A DNA stretch of 64,000 bases from Tamarix chinensis (GCA_030549775.1 CM060173.1:35215110-35279109); one strand, 5' to 3'; positions 1 through 12,650 are shown, counted from the first letter of the stretch. Program-made: numbers and translations. Notes: generated by a model not told the origin, from the letters alone.

Positions 1-2
1 AA

Positions 3-580
3 ATGAAAAACTATGAGGCTAAAGAGAGAATACATTTTTTTCAACAACTTCATGAGAAATCAAAAATAATTTTGAAAATTCCAATGCCAAGTATAAAGCT
101 CAAGCAAATCAGCATAGAAACTCTTATGTGTTTTCTCCTGGTGACTTAGTTTGGTTACATTTGCATAAAGAAATATTTCCTAATTTATGTAAAAATAAAT
201 TGATTCCAAGAGCTGATGGTCCATTTAAAATTCTAAGAAAGTTTGGAGACAATGCTTATGAACTTGAACTTCCAGATTCTTATGGTGGAATTTTAAGAAA
301 TTTTAATGTTGGTGATTTGTCTCATTATTATTCTCATGAAAATTTGAGGGCAAATTCTTTTCAACTTGGGGAGAATGATGCAGGATCATCCAATGAACAT
401 AATGATTGTCATGTTCATACTAATCCTCAAGGAAAGGAAGATGATTTAGATTTCTTAATGTTCAAGTCTATCATGTTAAATATTCTTGATAATTCTTATA
501 TGCTTGATATTGAAAAACATTCAAGTTATTCTTGTCGGTATGTTACATATTTGTTAGAAGAAGATGTTCATACACTTTGA
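3..580 (+). pseudogene. Ty3/gypsy pol 3' end (integrase C-terminus), element A1
   Basis: This is the C-terminal end of a Ty3/gypsy polyprotein, the integrase tail after the DDE core. The first 60 or so bases read in the frame starting at position 3 (the stretch ending FFQQLHEK). From about position 80 the same conserved text continues in a different frame, so there is a single-base indel in the A-rich stretch near 60-80. The rest includes the motifs VFSPGDLVWL, KNKLIPRADGPFKIL and NAYELELPDSYGG, which match the corresponding parts of the minus-strand copies near 5.6-6.0 kb and 57.4-57.7 kb. The frame passes through the polypurine tract at 368-375 and about 68 codons into the LTR before stopping at 580. 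No chromodomain is visible. The element is cut by the window edge, so its upstream part is not seen. The family call is firm; the CRM-like lineage is inference. Confidence 0.85.
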
Positions 581-1246
581 TGTGTATAAGTATTCCAAAG
601 CATGCAAGACTATGACATACATGGGATGATATATTACAACAAGAAGATAAAGTGTTGATATTCATTATTGGTATTAACTTGTTGTAAACCCTAACCCTAA
701 GTGTATTTTATGTAACTTAGGGTATTGCTATAATTTCATGTATATATCTTAGTCAATTGTATTGCTTTCTAATATTAATCCTTAGTATCATTTAACCAAA
801 GATATTATGATTTGGATTAAGGTTAATATGGGCTTAATTCAACCATGATTAATAGGCTGGATTAAGAGGGAATAATCGGCTAGTTTAGGCTAGCTAACCA
901 CCAACTCCTTCCTTCCCCTATATATACCTCTTGTGCGCAGCTTTGTATAGCAGAATGAATAAGATTTTTTTTTATCAAACTTTGAGCAAAGTTAGCTAAT
1001 GTCTAATCCTTCTTGTTGGGTTGACATTGAGTAAGGAAAATCCGGGATTCAACCTTCCTGAACCTATCTTCAACCTCGACACATTTGAAGGCTATACAAA
1101 TCTATCGAGTACCTTCTACTTGTTTCATCAATTTCTTCACCTGTAATCCAGCAAATTACTTCGTTTCTTTTTCATTGGATCGTGGATAAGAGATTCTCAT
1201 ATAAATATTGATCCAACCTTCCATTACTTTGATAAAAACCACATCA
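376..1246 (+). repeat. 3' LTR of Ty3/gypsy element A1
   Basis: This is a long terminal repeat of about 870 bp. It begins TGATGCAGG directly after the polypurine tract CTTGGGGAGAA and ends ACCACATCA, so both ends carry the inverted TGATG/CATCA. A TATA-like TATATATA lies at about 919-927, followed by an AATAA-type context near 956-962. The first 500 bp aligns by eye with the reverse complement of the LTR at 4797-5565, including the shared stretch CATACATGGGATGAT and an AACCCTAA block. Beyond 1246 the sequence becomes CACTA transposase, so the element inserted into a CACTA copy. The 5' partner LTR lies outside the window. Confidence 0.7.
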
Positions 1247-1261
1247 GAATGTCTCATCTTT

Positions 1262-2600
1262 AGCCACACTTGTCAACCCGTCAACCGGATTGGTGCTTGC
1301 CCTTTATCCCAAAAGCCTTTGAATGCTTTCCCTTACCTACTATAATGATGATTCTTGGGTCAAAATCTATGATGCTTGAGGAAGACAATAATCCAGACAT
1401 ATGTTAGCTGGATACATGAAGTATTATTCTCATATATCAAGCATGCATAATGGCCTTTGACACTATAACATGACAAGTAGCCATATGCCAGAAAATCATT
1501 TATAATACAAAAGAACATTGCTCTTAAAGTGAAATTTTCTTTACTATATGCAACAAATAATTCAATTCCCATGTCCCACAAAAACTTTAAATCATCAATA
1601 AAAGGTGCCAAATAAACATCAATACCATTCCTTAGTTGGTTTGGCCCTAAAATGAGTAAAGACAGCATCATATACTTGTGTCTCATATAGGGCCACATAG
1701 GTAGATTGTATGTGACCAAAATCACCATCCATATGCTGTAGATTCCTTGATTTTGTGGATTCATTCCATCCATATAAAGTGTAAGTTGCATGTTCCTTAC
1801 TTCTTTACTGAATTTAGATAACAAGCCATCAATCGTCATCCATTATGGAGTCGGATAGATGTTTAAGAAGTCCATCATCTATCTTCTCATCAGCATGCCA
1901 TCTTACGTTATTGGTATTTTGAACATCATTAAACATCTTCTTAAATCTTGGTATTATAGGAAAATACCTAAAAACTTGGCCAAATCCTTGTTCTTCTTAT
2001 ATCGTAGAGCTTTGCATTCAGGATTAGGATAACTATCCAAAGAAACATTCTCATTATGATATAAAATACAATCATTAAGGCATGCATGTATCTTCTAATA
2101 ACTCATGCTCATAGAGGAAATAATATTCTTCACTTCATAGGTACTATTAGATAGAAAGTTCTCATGGAAGCACATCCTTTACAAGTGTTAATAATTTCAT
2201 ATAGCTCTTATCACTCCATCCTTTATATGATTTTAAGTTGTATAACCATAAAGTAGTAGATAATGAAGTATTTTTATTACAATCATCATACAAAGGCCTC
2301 TCCAAGTAATTCAATAACTTCTCGAATATTTTTGGACAATCCTGAGCACTTTCCTCAACCTTTTGAGCCATCTCCTCTAACAAATATCCCTCATAGTTCT
2401 CAAATGATGATCCACTACTTTCCCTTCTAACTTCCTCATTATCATATTTAGACTCTATCACACCATGCCATATCCAAAAAGTGTAACTCATTTCAATTCC
2501 ATACATAAACAAATGTTCTCTCAAATCATTATCATTAACACACTGAATATAAGCACAATTCAAATAAGGATACTAGAGTCCCGAGAAAATTCAACTTCAA
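1262..2600 (-). pseudogene. CACTA (En/Spm) TNP2-like transposase, decayed
   Basis: This reads, minus strand, as a plant CACTA transposase of the TNP2/Transposase_21 type. In order from high to low coordinates: an N-terminal zinc-region remnant (2563-2162) ending in the recognisable YNLKSYKGWSDKSYMKLL; a stretch near 2060-2110 reading KIHACLNDCILYHNEN; the DGMNPQ...YSIWMVILVTYNLP core (1839-1600, equivalent to the family's DGFNPF...YSMWPVVLTTYNLPPW); DVYLAPFIDDLKFLWDMGIE; a NDFLAYGYLSCYS segment; and a degraded KAFKG...APIRLTG tail near 1265-1330. The two longest open pieces, 1360-1839 and 2162-2563, are separated by frameshifts and stops. The family protein is normally a nuclear enzyme that cuts at the CACTA termini. 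No CACTA terminal inverted repeats were found here, and the A1 retroelement lies against its 3' end. Confidence 0.82.
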
Positions 2601-3600
2601 ACTTGACGAAAAACTCTACTCCTTTATTATATTCTCTAGACAAATAATTTGCTTACAACCATTTCTAATCCATAGTTTTTCAATCTTGATATATTCCATA
2701 CAAAATTAATTATTACAAATCAAGTCAATTATAAGTTTAATAATTCACAAACCGCTCATGCTTAGAAAGAATTAATCTCAAATATATCATTCTATTCTAT
2801 TCTATATATATATGCAAATCATGAGAACACATTTTAAAACAAATATTAATACTCATGCCACTCATACTTAGAAAGAGTTCATGTACACATATATAACTAT
2901 CACTCTCAAAGTCCACTCATCTTAATATGTTATATGTCCCCTCACATCATCAACTATGATGAAATCTCCACTCATTATCAATCACCAATAGCTCAATAAA
3001 TCTCGGGTGTGGTGCATCAATATGGTAGACGATACGATCTGAAATAAAATGGGTCATATGATGTGCCACTCATAGACAACCGACCTAGATCATTGTATAA
3101 ACATATGATATGAATTCATAGATCAAAATCTGGCACTATGCATAGATATGTTGAAGGGTCTATCATAGCAATGAGCGACATCTCACTACTTACAAATGAG
3201 AGAAACCACTAAATCTTATCACCAAGGTTGTTCTTGAAAGGATCTAAATTACAAAATCTATAAACTCTTCAACTAGCTAGATAAATCATAAATATATTCT
3301 ACCATATCTTAACCAACTATGTAAAGCTAACAACAAACCCATATAAGATACTTATCATAAAACTTATATCTTGAATTGATTTTTATTTATTTCTCTATTG
3401 ACATAAATTTCTCAATAAATATTAAGAAAAAATAAAGACCAAACAAGTCCTATCATATACTACCATTAGATTTGTCAAAGAGTTAAGCTGAATCAAACTT
3501 CCTCTTATTATACTCGACATGTTTAAAATAAGGATATACTAATGACTTATATATTTAACAAACTGACTGAACATCAAACTATCATCTAATTGTTCAAGCT
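2601..3600. other. AT-rich intergenic/repeat DNA, no gene seen
   Basis: There is no reading frame with recognisable domains. The stretch lies upstream of the minus-strand CACTA transposase and could be the 5' part of that element. I could not find terminal repeats to bound it. Confidence 0.4.
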
Positions 3601-4796
3601 CTAGTTAGTAAAATTAAGTAGATATTAATAATATAATATATATAGGTTAAGTATAATATTAATAATATTATAATAATATAATATTATTAAAAATAGAGTT
3701 GAGAATAATTTATATAATAGTTTGTATAAGATAACATATTAATTATCATATTTAGTATCACAAATGCTAAACCCTAACCCTAATAAAATATAATAAAAAC
3801 TAACCCTAAACATAATAAACCCTAATCCTAAACCTAGATAACTATATTTAAACCCTAATAAATCCTATATGTTATTATCATTATCATTATTATAATTATT
3901 ACTATTATAAATAGTTATTCCTCTCTATTTAATTATTCACTTTTATATCTTCTTTATTTTCTATGTCTATATAATCCTCATCAAAATAAAAATTATTAAC
4001 ATGCAACTCTAATTGAAATTTTCATTTAATGATGTGTATATGTAAGATATGTTTTCATTTAATTATATGGCATTTCCTAACATCCTAGCGTTCTGTACTT
4101 ATTAATAAAAACGTGTGTGCACATATAGTTTTTATGAGTAATATTACTAATTTTTTTAAGTATTTTATTTCACTTGGTAATAAGAACTACAACAATATAA
4201 ATATATATATGGTCGGCCAAAACACGCATGCATGTTAATATATAACACTGACAAATTCAATGAACAATAATATTTTTTGCCAACGCATTTAATAACGAAC
4301 AACAACAAATTTTTGCCAACACACACTACAACCTACATCAACATGCATGCATTTATACACACACACACACACACACACATACATAATAAGAGAATAAGCT
4401 ATGAAAGAACAACAACATACATAAAAGGAGTGGAGGTATCAAGACAAGTGATGGCAAGCATGTGAACCAATAACGAGCAGGAGGATAGTGGTGACTACCT
4501 ACGAACATGGTGGAGAAAGAAGGACCAAATGCAAGGAAGTTATAGAAGAATGGTAGGACATATAATACTAAGAAGGGTAGCAGTGTGGCAGTGTAAGAGA
4601 ATGAGTGGTTGCTCAGAGTAGGTGGCGTAAAAGAGAACGAGTGGTGGATGCTTGGAGTTGAAAGGGGGAGTGGTGGCGCACGGTGTGGTGGTGTAAGGGT
4701 TCGCAAAAGAACAAGAGTAAGAGAGGAAAGATGATGTGTAAACAAAGTGGAGGGAAGAGTTAGATTGATTGTTGTTGTTTGGTTGTGTCAATCACA
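3601..4796. other. AT-rich then G-rich repeat DNA with telomere-like AACCCTAA words
   Basis: From 3600 to 4000 the sequence is dominated by TAATAT and ATTAT runs, with scattered AACCCTAA words at about 3769-3850. From 4400 to 4790 the plus strand becomes purine/G-rich, and this open composition gives long but meaningless minus-strand frames rich in Ser, Pro and Leu. The block sits directly beside the A2 LTR. No gene is supported. Confidence 0.4.
4357..4379. repeat. (AC)n microsatellite
   Basis: This is a pure AC dinucleotide run of about 23 bp within AT-rich DNA. Confidence 0.95.
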
Positions 4797-5565
4797 TGAG
4801 TATGTAGCAGAAACACTGGTTTAATATTAATTAAACTCGGAAGAATTCAGGTTGGACTTCTTCGACGATTGAAGCTGGTTCTAACATTCGAATGAAGGAG
4901 GACAATGTAGGAAGGAATGCCTCGGGCTTTCCTTAATCAAAGGAGACTCAAAAGAGAGGATAAAACATAGGCCCTGCTGTGTTAAATTTGTGCTCAAAAA
5001 TTCTATATATTCATTATTCATTCATGCGCATAAAAGGGTATATATAGGGAGGAAGGAGCTGGCACTTTAAGCTTAAACCATTCGAGATTCCTACCTTAAT
5101 TCAAGGCCATTATCCTACTTGAATTAAGCCCAAATAATACCTAATATTAATCACAATATAATTGTCTAAATGATATTAATGACTAACATTACAAAGTCAT
5201 ACAATTAACTATGATACATACATAAAATTACATCAAACCCTAGCTTACATAAAATACACTTAGGGTTTATAACAAGTTAATACAACTAATGATAATCATC
5301 ACCATATCTTCTTGTTGTAAAGTATCATCCCATGTATGCCATAGTATTGTATAATTTGAATACTTGTACACTTTAAGGTGTATTAACATCTTCTTCTTGC
5401 AAATATGTAATATACCTACAAGAACAACTTGAATTGTTTTCAACACCAAGCATAGACAAATTATCAAGAATATTTAATATGATAGGCTCCAATATTAAGA
5501 AAGCTAGTTCTTCCTTACCTTGAGAATCAAGATGAATATGATAATCATTAGATGCTCCTGCATCA
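4797..5565 (-). repeat. 3' LTR of Ty3/gypsy element A2
   Basis: Read on the minus strand, this LTR starts TGATGCAGGAGC at 5565, immediately after the polypurine tract GGGGAGAA (5566-5573). It carries the same CATACATGGGATGATA block, AACCCTAAGTG block and TATATATA box (near 5038-5048) as the A1 LTR. The far end is estimated from a TG at 4797 and may be off by tens of bases. The matching 5' LTR is missing because the element is truncated near 7780. Confidence 0.65.
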
Positions 5566-5573
5566 TTCTCCCC

Positions 5574-7780
5574 AAATTAAGAAGAATTTGCCCTCAAATT
5601 TTCATCAGAATAATAAGGAGACAAATCACCAACATTAAAAGTTCTTGAAATTCCACCATAATGATCTGGAAGTTCAAGTTCATAAGCATTATTCCCAAAC
5701 TTTCTTAGTATTTTAAATTGACCATCAGCTCTTGGCATTAGTTTATTTTTACGTAAATTAGGAAATCTTTCTTTACGCAAACGTAGCCAAACTAAGTAAC
5801 CAGGAGAAAACACATGACAGTTTCTATGCTTATTCGCTTGAGCTTTATACTTGGCATTATCTGTTTCAATGTTATTTTTTATTTTCTCATGAAGCTGTTG
5901 AAAAAGTTTTACTCTATCTTTGGCTTCATAATTTTGTAATGCACCTTTTTTTAAAGGAATCATATTAATATTCATATGAGGATTCACTCCATACACCACC
6001 TCAAATGGACTAGTTTGAGTAGTACTAGATGGACTACTATTACAATCAAACTTAGCATGAGCTAGCTTAACATCCTAATCTTTAGTACTCTTATTAAATA
6101 AACCTCTTAATAATGTACTAAGAGTTCTATTAGTTACTTCAGCTTGACCATCGGTTTGTGGATGATGCGAAGTGCTAAATAACAATTTAGTACCAAGAAT
6201 ATGCTATAAAGTTATCCAAAAATAACTCATAAACTTGACATCCCAATCTGAAACTATGCTTTTAAGTATTCCTTGAAGTTTAACAACCTCTTTAAAATAC
6301 AAGCCAGCAACATACGTGGCATCATCGGTTTTATTACATGGAATAAAATGAGCCATTTTAGAAAATCTATCTACTACCACAAGAATAGAATCTTCACCAC
6401 ATTGCATTCTTGGTAACCCAAGGATAAAGTCTATACTAACTCCTTCCCATTGTTTATCAGGAACGTGTAAAGGTGTGTATAAGCCTTTATGAAAGTAACT
6501 CTTACTTTTTTGACATATAGAACATCTACTTATCTTGACTTGCACATGTGTAACCATTCGTGGCCAATAGAAATTTTCTTGTAATAATTCCATAGTTTTA
6601 TGCATACCAAAATGTCCCACAATGCTACCTTCATGTATTTCTTTGATTAGCAAGTCTCTAATACTAGATCTAGGAATATAAAGTTAATTTAGTCTAAAAA
6701 AATTCCATGTTGTATGGCATAATTACCATAGTATCCACTTTATTTACATGCACTAAACATGTCCTCAAAATCTTCATCTTTAGGATATAAGTCTTTGATC
6801 ATTTCAAAACCTACTATTTTTGCATCTATCATAACAAGTAATGTAGACCTATGAGAAAGAGCATCGGTGACTACATTTTCTTTTTCATCTAAATCTTTGT
6901 CAGAGAACACAAAGGATTGTAAAAAACTTACCCATTTTACATGTCTTGGATTAACTTTCTTCTAACTATGTAAGAATTTTAAACTCTTATGATCCGAATA
7001 TAATACAAAGGGTTTTGTTCTTAGATAATGACTCCATGTCTCTAGAATTTGTATGATGGCAAAGAATTCCTTATCATAAGTTGAATAGTTAAGTTTGGCT
7101 CCATTCAATATTTCAGAGAAGAATGCTATAGGATTCTTTTCCTGGGAAACTACTCCTATTCCAACTCCACTAGCATCACAAGTTACTTCAAAAAGAAGAT
7201 TAAATTTGGGTAAGGATAGAACAGGGGCATGACAAAGTTTATTTTTGAGGGTTTCAAAGGCTTGAGTAGCTTTTTATCCCTAACAAAATTCGCCATTTTT
7301 CATGAGTTGAGTAATAGGTGTAGCTATAGTAGAAAAATCCTTAATGAATCTTCTATAGAATCTAGCTAATCCATGAAAATTTCTCACATCATGAACATTT
7401 CTAGAGATAGGCCATTCTTTAATAGCTTTAATCTTATTAGGATCTACTTTAATACCTTCACTAATAATATAGCCTAGTAAAACTACACTTGGAAGCATAA
7501 AATCACATTTCTCAAGTTTCCCATATAGTTTAGCTTTCCTTAGCTTATCAAATATTTTATTCAAATGCACTAGATGATCGTAAGTATTTTTGCTATACAC
7601 AAGAATATCATCCAAATATACAACAATGAAATCACCAAGGAAAGGTCGGAGAACTTCATTCATGAGTCTCATAAATGAGCTAGGTGCATTACATAACCCA
7701 AAAGGCATAACCATCCACTCATAGAGACCATATTTTATTTTAAAAGCAGTTTCCAAGTGGAACAAGACTTTCCAAATGTG
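5574..7780 (-). pseudogene. Ty3/gypsy pol (RT-RNaseH-integrase), element A2, truncated
   Basis: Minus-strand order from 7765 down. Reverse transcriptase has [12 protein letters not shown] and an intact [13 protein letters not shown] active site (7280-7765). RNase H has [17 protein letters not shown] and SDHKSLKFL (about 7190-6960). The integrase zinc region has HEG..GHFG and CSICQ, and the core begins SIDFILGLP with the second Asp in IVSDWDVKF (6204-6653). The catalytic-Glu region reads [10 protein letters not shown] near 6130-6170. The C-terminal tail (5577-5999) has MVYGVNPHM and VFSPGYLVWLRLRKERFP. Two conserved Trp codons are now TAG, near 6076 and 6206, and an Arg in SDRD has become Trp. 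The tail stops just before the polypurine tract, unlike A1. The upstream RT, protease and gag are absent: homology ends near 7780, where a different LTR-like sequence begins. Confidence 0.9.
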
Positions 7781-7823
7781 TTCCCCTATGATATCCCAAG
7801 AATGCTCCTAGTCTTTGAGATAG

Positions 7824-9441
7824 TGTAAGAACCCTATCAAGGGTGAATAGGATTTCTTTGAATGGAAAAGGCAAATACAAAATTTACATATAATGTAGGG
7901 TGGTTCTTGAATAATGTAATTTATACACCTACTACCAAAAGGTTCTCTCTTTTATTTTTTCGGTAGCAAATTATTTTTATTGATAAACACTATTCTCTAA
8001 ATTTATGAGCTTTATAATATAAATGACCTTCTAAGAGATAATTTATAACTGAACCAATTTATCTTCTCTAGAATTTCAATAACCATATCATAAGAGAGAT
8101 AGGTTAACACTCACTAACCACTGTATAATAAATTTTGTAAGGATGTGGTAATTAATATTTATTCTAACCAATAATCAAGATATGAAAGTGTAATAAAAGA
8201 TATAACAATTTTAGAGAAGTGAGTAGAGAAGCTCTCTAGAGAAAACCTATGAATCTAAAAGTTGAGAATGTTTTAATGAATAGTTAAATGTTTATAAGAG
8301 TAGATGATTAATTACATGGTGAAATGTAGTTGAAAAGCTATTTAACAAATACTAAGGGGCCTTCTTTATATACCTCACCCTCATCGAGTAGTCGTTAAAA
8401 ATCCTAAAATTTATATCATTGAATGGGTCAAGAAATTAACATTTAATGCTCACCAGTCAATTGATTTAGGTGAGCCAATCGATTAGGTATGCAATTAATA
8501 GATTAGTATTCGAAATCAGTTGGATAAATATGTTTAGGCTTGAGATGAGAATGTTATTATTACACAAACCAGTCAATTAGTTTAGTGTTTCACTAAGTTG
8601 ATCCTATGAACATATGTGAAATTTACCATAGTTGAGTAAATAAGTAAATGTATCCATTTGAATTTTTAATTACTTTACTCAAACCTGTTGATCAGTTGCA
8701 AACTAGAAGATTTGGTTTAGCAAAAGAAGTCAATATGTTGAAACACAGATAAATAAGTTTCTGTAGGAGAAAAAAACACAAATAAGTTTGTTAACAAAGT
8801 TCATAAGTTTATAAACTAATTAATTGGTTTTGTTAAACCAATAAAGAGAGAAACTTAGATTTCAATAGTAGCAAAACCCATTAATTTGTTGGTCAAAACA
8901 ATTTAATCAATTAACAAACTTTTCAATTAGTTTCTCTAAACTAGTGGATTAGTTTTTGCACTAGTTGATGTATCTAAGTTTACCACATCTAATACTCTTA
9001 GATTAAACCATACTTGTTATTTGGTCCCGAGACTAGTTACCTGGTTCTATGTGGAATCAAACATGTTTTTAAGCACTTTGAAAATATTTAAAAATCAAGA
9101 TTAGTGATGAATTCTAATGAATTTAATTCAAAGTTAAGTATTAGAAAATTTTTTTAGGGCTTTTGATCAAAATATGACATTGTTTAACTTAACTCTTTAT
9201 AAGAAAACATAATTCTTAGGAAATATGAACCCAAAACCTTAAGTCTCAATTATCTTTATGTTATATTGTCCTTTAATTTGAAACTTGATTGCTCTCTTAA
9301 GTTTTCACTTGAGAGATGAATTGAGTAAGTGCAATTGGGTCTCTTTGATTGTCAACCACAATTCATGCACACTTAAGCAAACTCATTAGTTCTTTAAAAC
9401 TATTTATTATCATTAAGATAAAGAAAAGAAATAGTTTGACA
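7824..9441 (+). repeat. Copia-like LTR (boundaries approximate)
   Basis: The stretch begins TGTAAGAACCCTATCAAGGG followed by TGAATAGG. The GGGTGAATAGG context is typical of the start of Ty1/copia LTRs (Angela/SIRE types), as I recall them. It has no coding content, a possible TATATACC box near 8367, and ends near TTTGACA at 9441. It contains many imperfect copies of a self-complementary word of the form CCAATYGATTGG (about 8450-8960). The tail around 9400-9440 (TTATTATCATTAAGATAA) resembles copia LTR ends. I saw no primer site or partner LTR, so it may be a solo LTR. The lineage is tentative. Confidence 0.4.
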
Positions 9442-9484
9442 TATTAGGTTAATAGATAAACTTCATGATAGATGTTCTAATAGG

Positions 9485-10810
9485 GATAAAGCATATGTTG
9501 AAGGAACCCTATAAAATGGTGCTGAATGAGATAGCTAAGTTGTTGTCGGAGGTGTACATTCTACCAAGTGTATCTCCTTAGGGAGCAAGAATCATTTTTA
9601 TGATAAAGAAGGATTTCAAGTTGAGGCTCTATATTGATTATGAAATATTTAATTATGTTACAGTAAATAGCCATTATCCCTCACTTCGAATGGATTATCT
9701 CTTTGAATAACGATGAAGAGCTATAGTGTTCTCAAAGATCAATCTCGATTTTAGCACCATTAGTTGAGGATTTCCAATAAGTATATACCACATATAATCT
9801 TTAGCTTGAGGTATGATAATTATGAGTTCACTAATATTTCCTTCACGCTCACTAATACACCAACACTATTCATAGTTTTCTTTTCTTTGGGACTCATGAG
9901 GACACATCAATTGTACACCAACATTTCAAAGGGTGAGTTTTATCTATGTAAAGTATCCTTACTTCGACATTTAATATCTAAGGATGGTGTATCAATGTAT
10001 TCTTCAAAGTTATAAAGAGTATTAGAGAGGTCAACACAAATGAATGTCAGGGAAAAGCATAATTTTCTTTGATTAGCAAGCTAGTACAAGTGTTTTTTCT
10101 TGGATATTTCTAGGATTGTTCATCCTTTGACTACTTTGTTAAATAAGATGATGCACTTTCTTGGGGATGATAAGCGTATTGAGGCTTTTCTAGATTTTAA
10201 GAAGAGATTGAGTCCAACTCCATTGCTTAATATACTATTGAGAGCATAAGGGTTTGAGATGTGTAGTGATGCATCCAAGAGTGGTTTATATAGTGTATTA
10301 ATGAAGTATGGGGGCAAAGGTATATGCTTCTCATTAATTAAAGGAACATGATTGAAACTATTTGACTCACAACCCTTGAGCTAGACATAGTGATGTATAC
10401 CATAAAGATTTGGAGACATTATTTGTATGCCATAGAGTGTGAGTTATTTATGGACCGTAAGAGCTTTAAGTATATATTCAGTAAGATAAAGTTGAATAAG
10501 ATACATCAAAATTGGCTAAATCTTGTCAAGGAATTTGATATAGAGTTGACATAAGATAAGGGTAAGACCAAAGGTATAGGGGATGATCTCAGTTGGAAGA
10601 ATTTACACTTTCTAGGTTCACTGGTGGTTTCAAACTTGATATAGCAAGAGATTCGGGAATTAGGTATAGAGAAAATTAGGATTAGGGATATTTTTATGAT
10701 GATACCGATCACACCAACCATTTATGATGAGGTACATGCTAATTAGTTTGGTGATTGCAAGCTTGAGTGGAATAAGATGAGAAAGTTGTAGTGGTTTTTT
10801 GAGGATAAGG
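9485..10810 (+). pseudogene. Ty3/gypsy RT-RNaseH remnant, Tekay/Del-like, heavily decayed
   Basis: This plus-strand remnant follows the text of a chromovirus reverse transcriptase and RNase H, with many stops and frameshifts. Readable pieces include a stretch equivalent to the family's PYRMAP...ELL segment near 9505-9560, GARIIFMIKKDFKLRLYIDY near 9590-9640, VFSKINLD near 9730, and a region near 9960-10000 equivalent to LGHIISKDGVS. From 10120 to 10320 it reads LTTLLNKM, then FEMCSDASKSGLYSVLM, the RNase H Asp region. From about 10400 it has I.RHYLYA.E, then SFKYIFSKIKLNK (10470-10500) and a decayed ADDLS (10580). The IWRHYLYG and KSLKYIF wording favours the Tekay/Del lineage over families A and B. 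Neither LTR could be attached to it with confidence. Confidence 0.7.
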
Positions 10811-11280
10811 ATATTGCTTTTAGTTCATATATATAAGGCTTAAATGATAGTGATAAAAATATAAAGGGAACATGTTACATTGAGATGTCAGTAATAGAAA
10901 AAAACATAGCATAATATAAAGAAACAAAAAGCAAAATTCTCTATCTAAATGCATAGGAAATATAGTACTTCAAAATTCAAAATAAATAAGATCAATCTTA
11001 ATATGTTGAGACAAGGATTGAAGTATGGAATTTACAATTCTTCTTGCATTAAATTTTTTTATTTTATTTTAAACCTTATAACAAAAAAGAGATTTCTTAC
11101 TTAATTTTTAACTTAAGTAAATATGAATTCTATTATCATATAATACTTTAGATAAATAATGAGCTTTGGAATATATAAGATCTCAAATAATTAATTAATG
11201 ATAATCTTTTTATAAAGTAGATAACAATTGATAAAAAGTTGATACTATAAAAATCCATGGTTAGAAGACTTTTGGAATAT
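10811..11280. other. AT-rich spacer, nothing recognised
   Basis: This is AT-rich DNA between the decayed retroelement and the CACTA transposase remnant. No frame or repeat structure stands out. Confidence 0.4.
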
Positions 11281-12650
11281 GGTTCAAATGTTTCTAAGAA
11301 TCACTTGACCATATGCTCAAAATGGTGATGGGGACATTAATTATTTGTGCAATAACAAAGTGTGGTGATCATTCATTAATGTTGAGCTCTATAAATTGAA
11401 TAATGGTTTCATACTAGGGTACCCCAAATGGGTGTACCATGGAAAAGCTGAGCTATAGCAGATGCATAATACCAAGATGGCGACATATTAGATGGCACAT
11501 GCATTGAGCAATTTGATAGTTGTTGGTGACGAAGTACATCTTGATGGTGATATTTATTTCTAGTTAGATGAAAAAAAATTGCAATATATTAGATTATTAT
11601 TATGATTAATTAATTCAAGAGATGGTGAGTTAATTGTATCATGGATGTAAGATGTTTGTCACCGTGGAATTATTTTTGAGAATTTGACAACTAGAATAAT
11701 AAGTCATTTGGTACGCTTTTAAAATAGCTAAAAGAATCACTACTAGATGGAAAGAACTTGCCTCATTCATATTATGATGTAGAAAAAAAATATGATCTAA
11801 CTTATCTTAAGGTATCAAGAATCTCATGTATGTAAGCAATATTATGCTTTTACTAGAAAGAATGTACTAATCAAGATAGTTGTTATAAGTGGTCACTATC
11901 ATTGGGTAGATGAAGCTATAACTACAAAGAATTTTTTGCATAAGGTTATGTAATAATTTACTTTGAAACCATGATTGAAAAGGTTTTATTCTTGTACACA
12001 TACAACTAAAGACATGGGATGGTATTTGATGGGGAACTCAAGAGAATATGGTGTATTAAGTCGTGTAGTTGATAGTGAAGTTTGAAAACATTTTGATACA
12101 TGCCATCAAGATTTTTCTATAGAACTTTGTAATGTATGAGTAAGGCTATCATCATATGGTTTTAATCCATTCAGCTTGAGTTTCAAGTATAGTATGTGGC
12201 ATGTTATATTGACATTTTATTACTTACTTATATGGCGGTGTATGAAAGATAAATTATTGATGGTGGATTTTTTTTATTCTATGTCTATGTTCTTTTTGAT
12301 AGATACTGATGTGTTCCTCCAACTTTAGCTAATGACTTGAAAAAAATTTTGATGTTAGAGGTTGATACATAAGATGCAACCAATAATAGAGTGATTTGAA
12401 TGTTCGTGGCATTACTCTAGACCATTAATGATTTTCTAGAATGATGATATTTGTTATTGTGGTCTTATTAGGGGTAGTTGGCATACCTAAATTGTAATAA
12501 GAATCCTCCTTCACCAAGATGAGGAACAAGATTGGTTATGTTGGTCATTATCACTTTCTCCCCACTAATCATCCATACAAGAGAAATCAAATGTTTAATG
12601 ATAAGGTGAAGATAAGGTATCCTCCAAGAAAATTATTGGTTGATGATGTT
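11281..12650 (+). pseudogene. CACTA (En/Spm) TNP2-like transposase, heavily decayed
   Basis: This is a second CACTA transposase remnant, on the plus strand, readable across all three frames. The N-terminal stretch near 11350-11450 reads NNGFILGYPKWVYHGKAEL, matching the family's NGF.PGYTRW..HGEAE. Near 11990-12090 it reads TTKDMGWYLMG, then YGVLSRVVDSEV and HFDTCHQDF, equivalent to AKDMRWH...DGVLRHPADSEAW..FD. Then come YGFNPF and KYSMWHVILTFY (12150-12220), DTDVFLQL (12303-12330), TINDF (12421-12435), CNKNPPSP (12500) and the very recognisable IGYVGHYHFLPTNHPYKRN (12531-12590), followed by PPRKLLVDDV. About ten stops break it. After 12650 the frame runs into unrelated G-rich repeat DNA. No CACTA termini were found. 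Confidence 0.8.

Noticed and set aside
4353..4791. Minus-strand frames of 130 and 83 codons
   Set aside because: One ends in a Val/Cys run read from the AC microsatellite. The rest is Pro/Ser/Leu composition from a G-rich strand.
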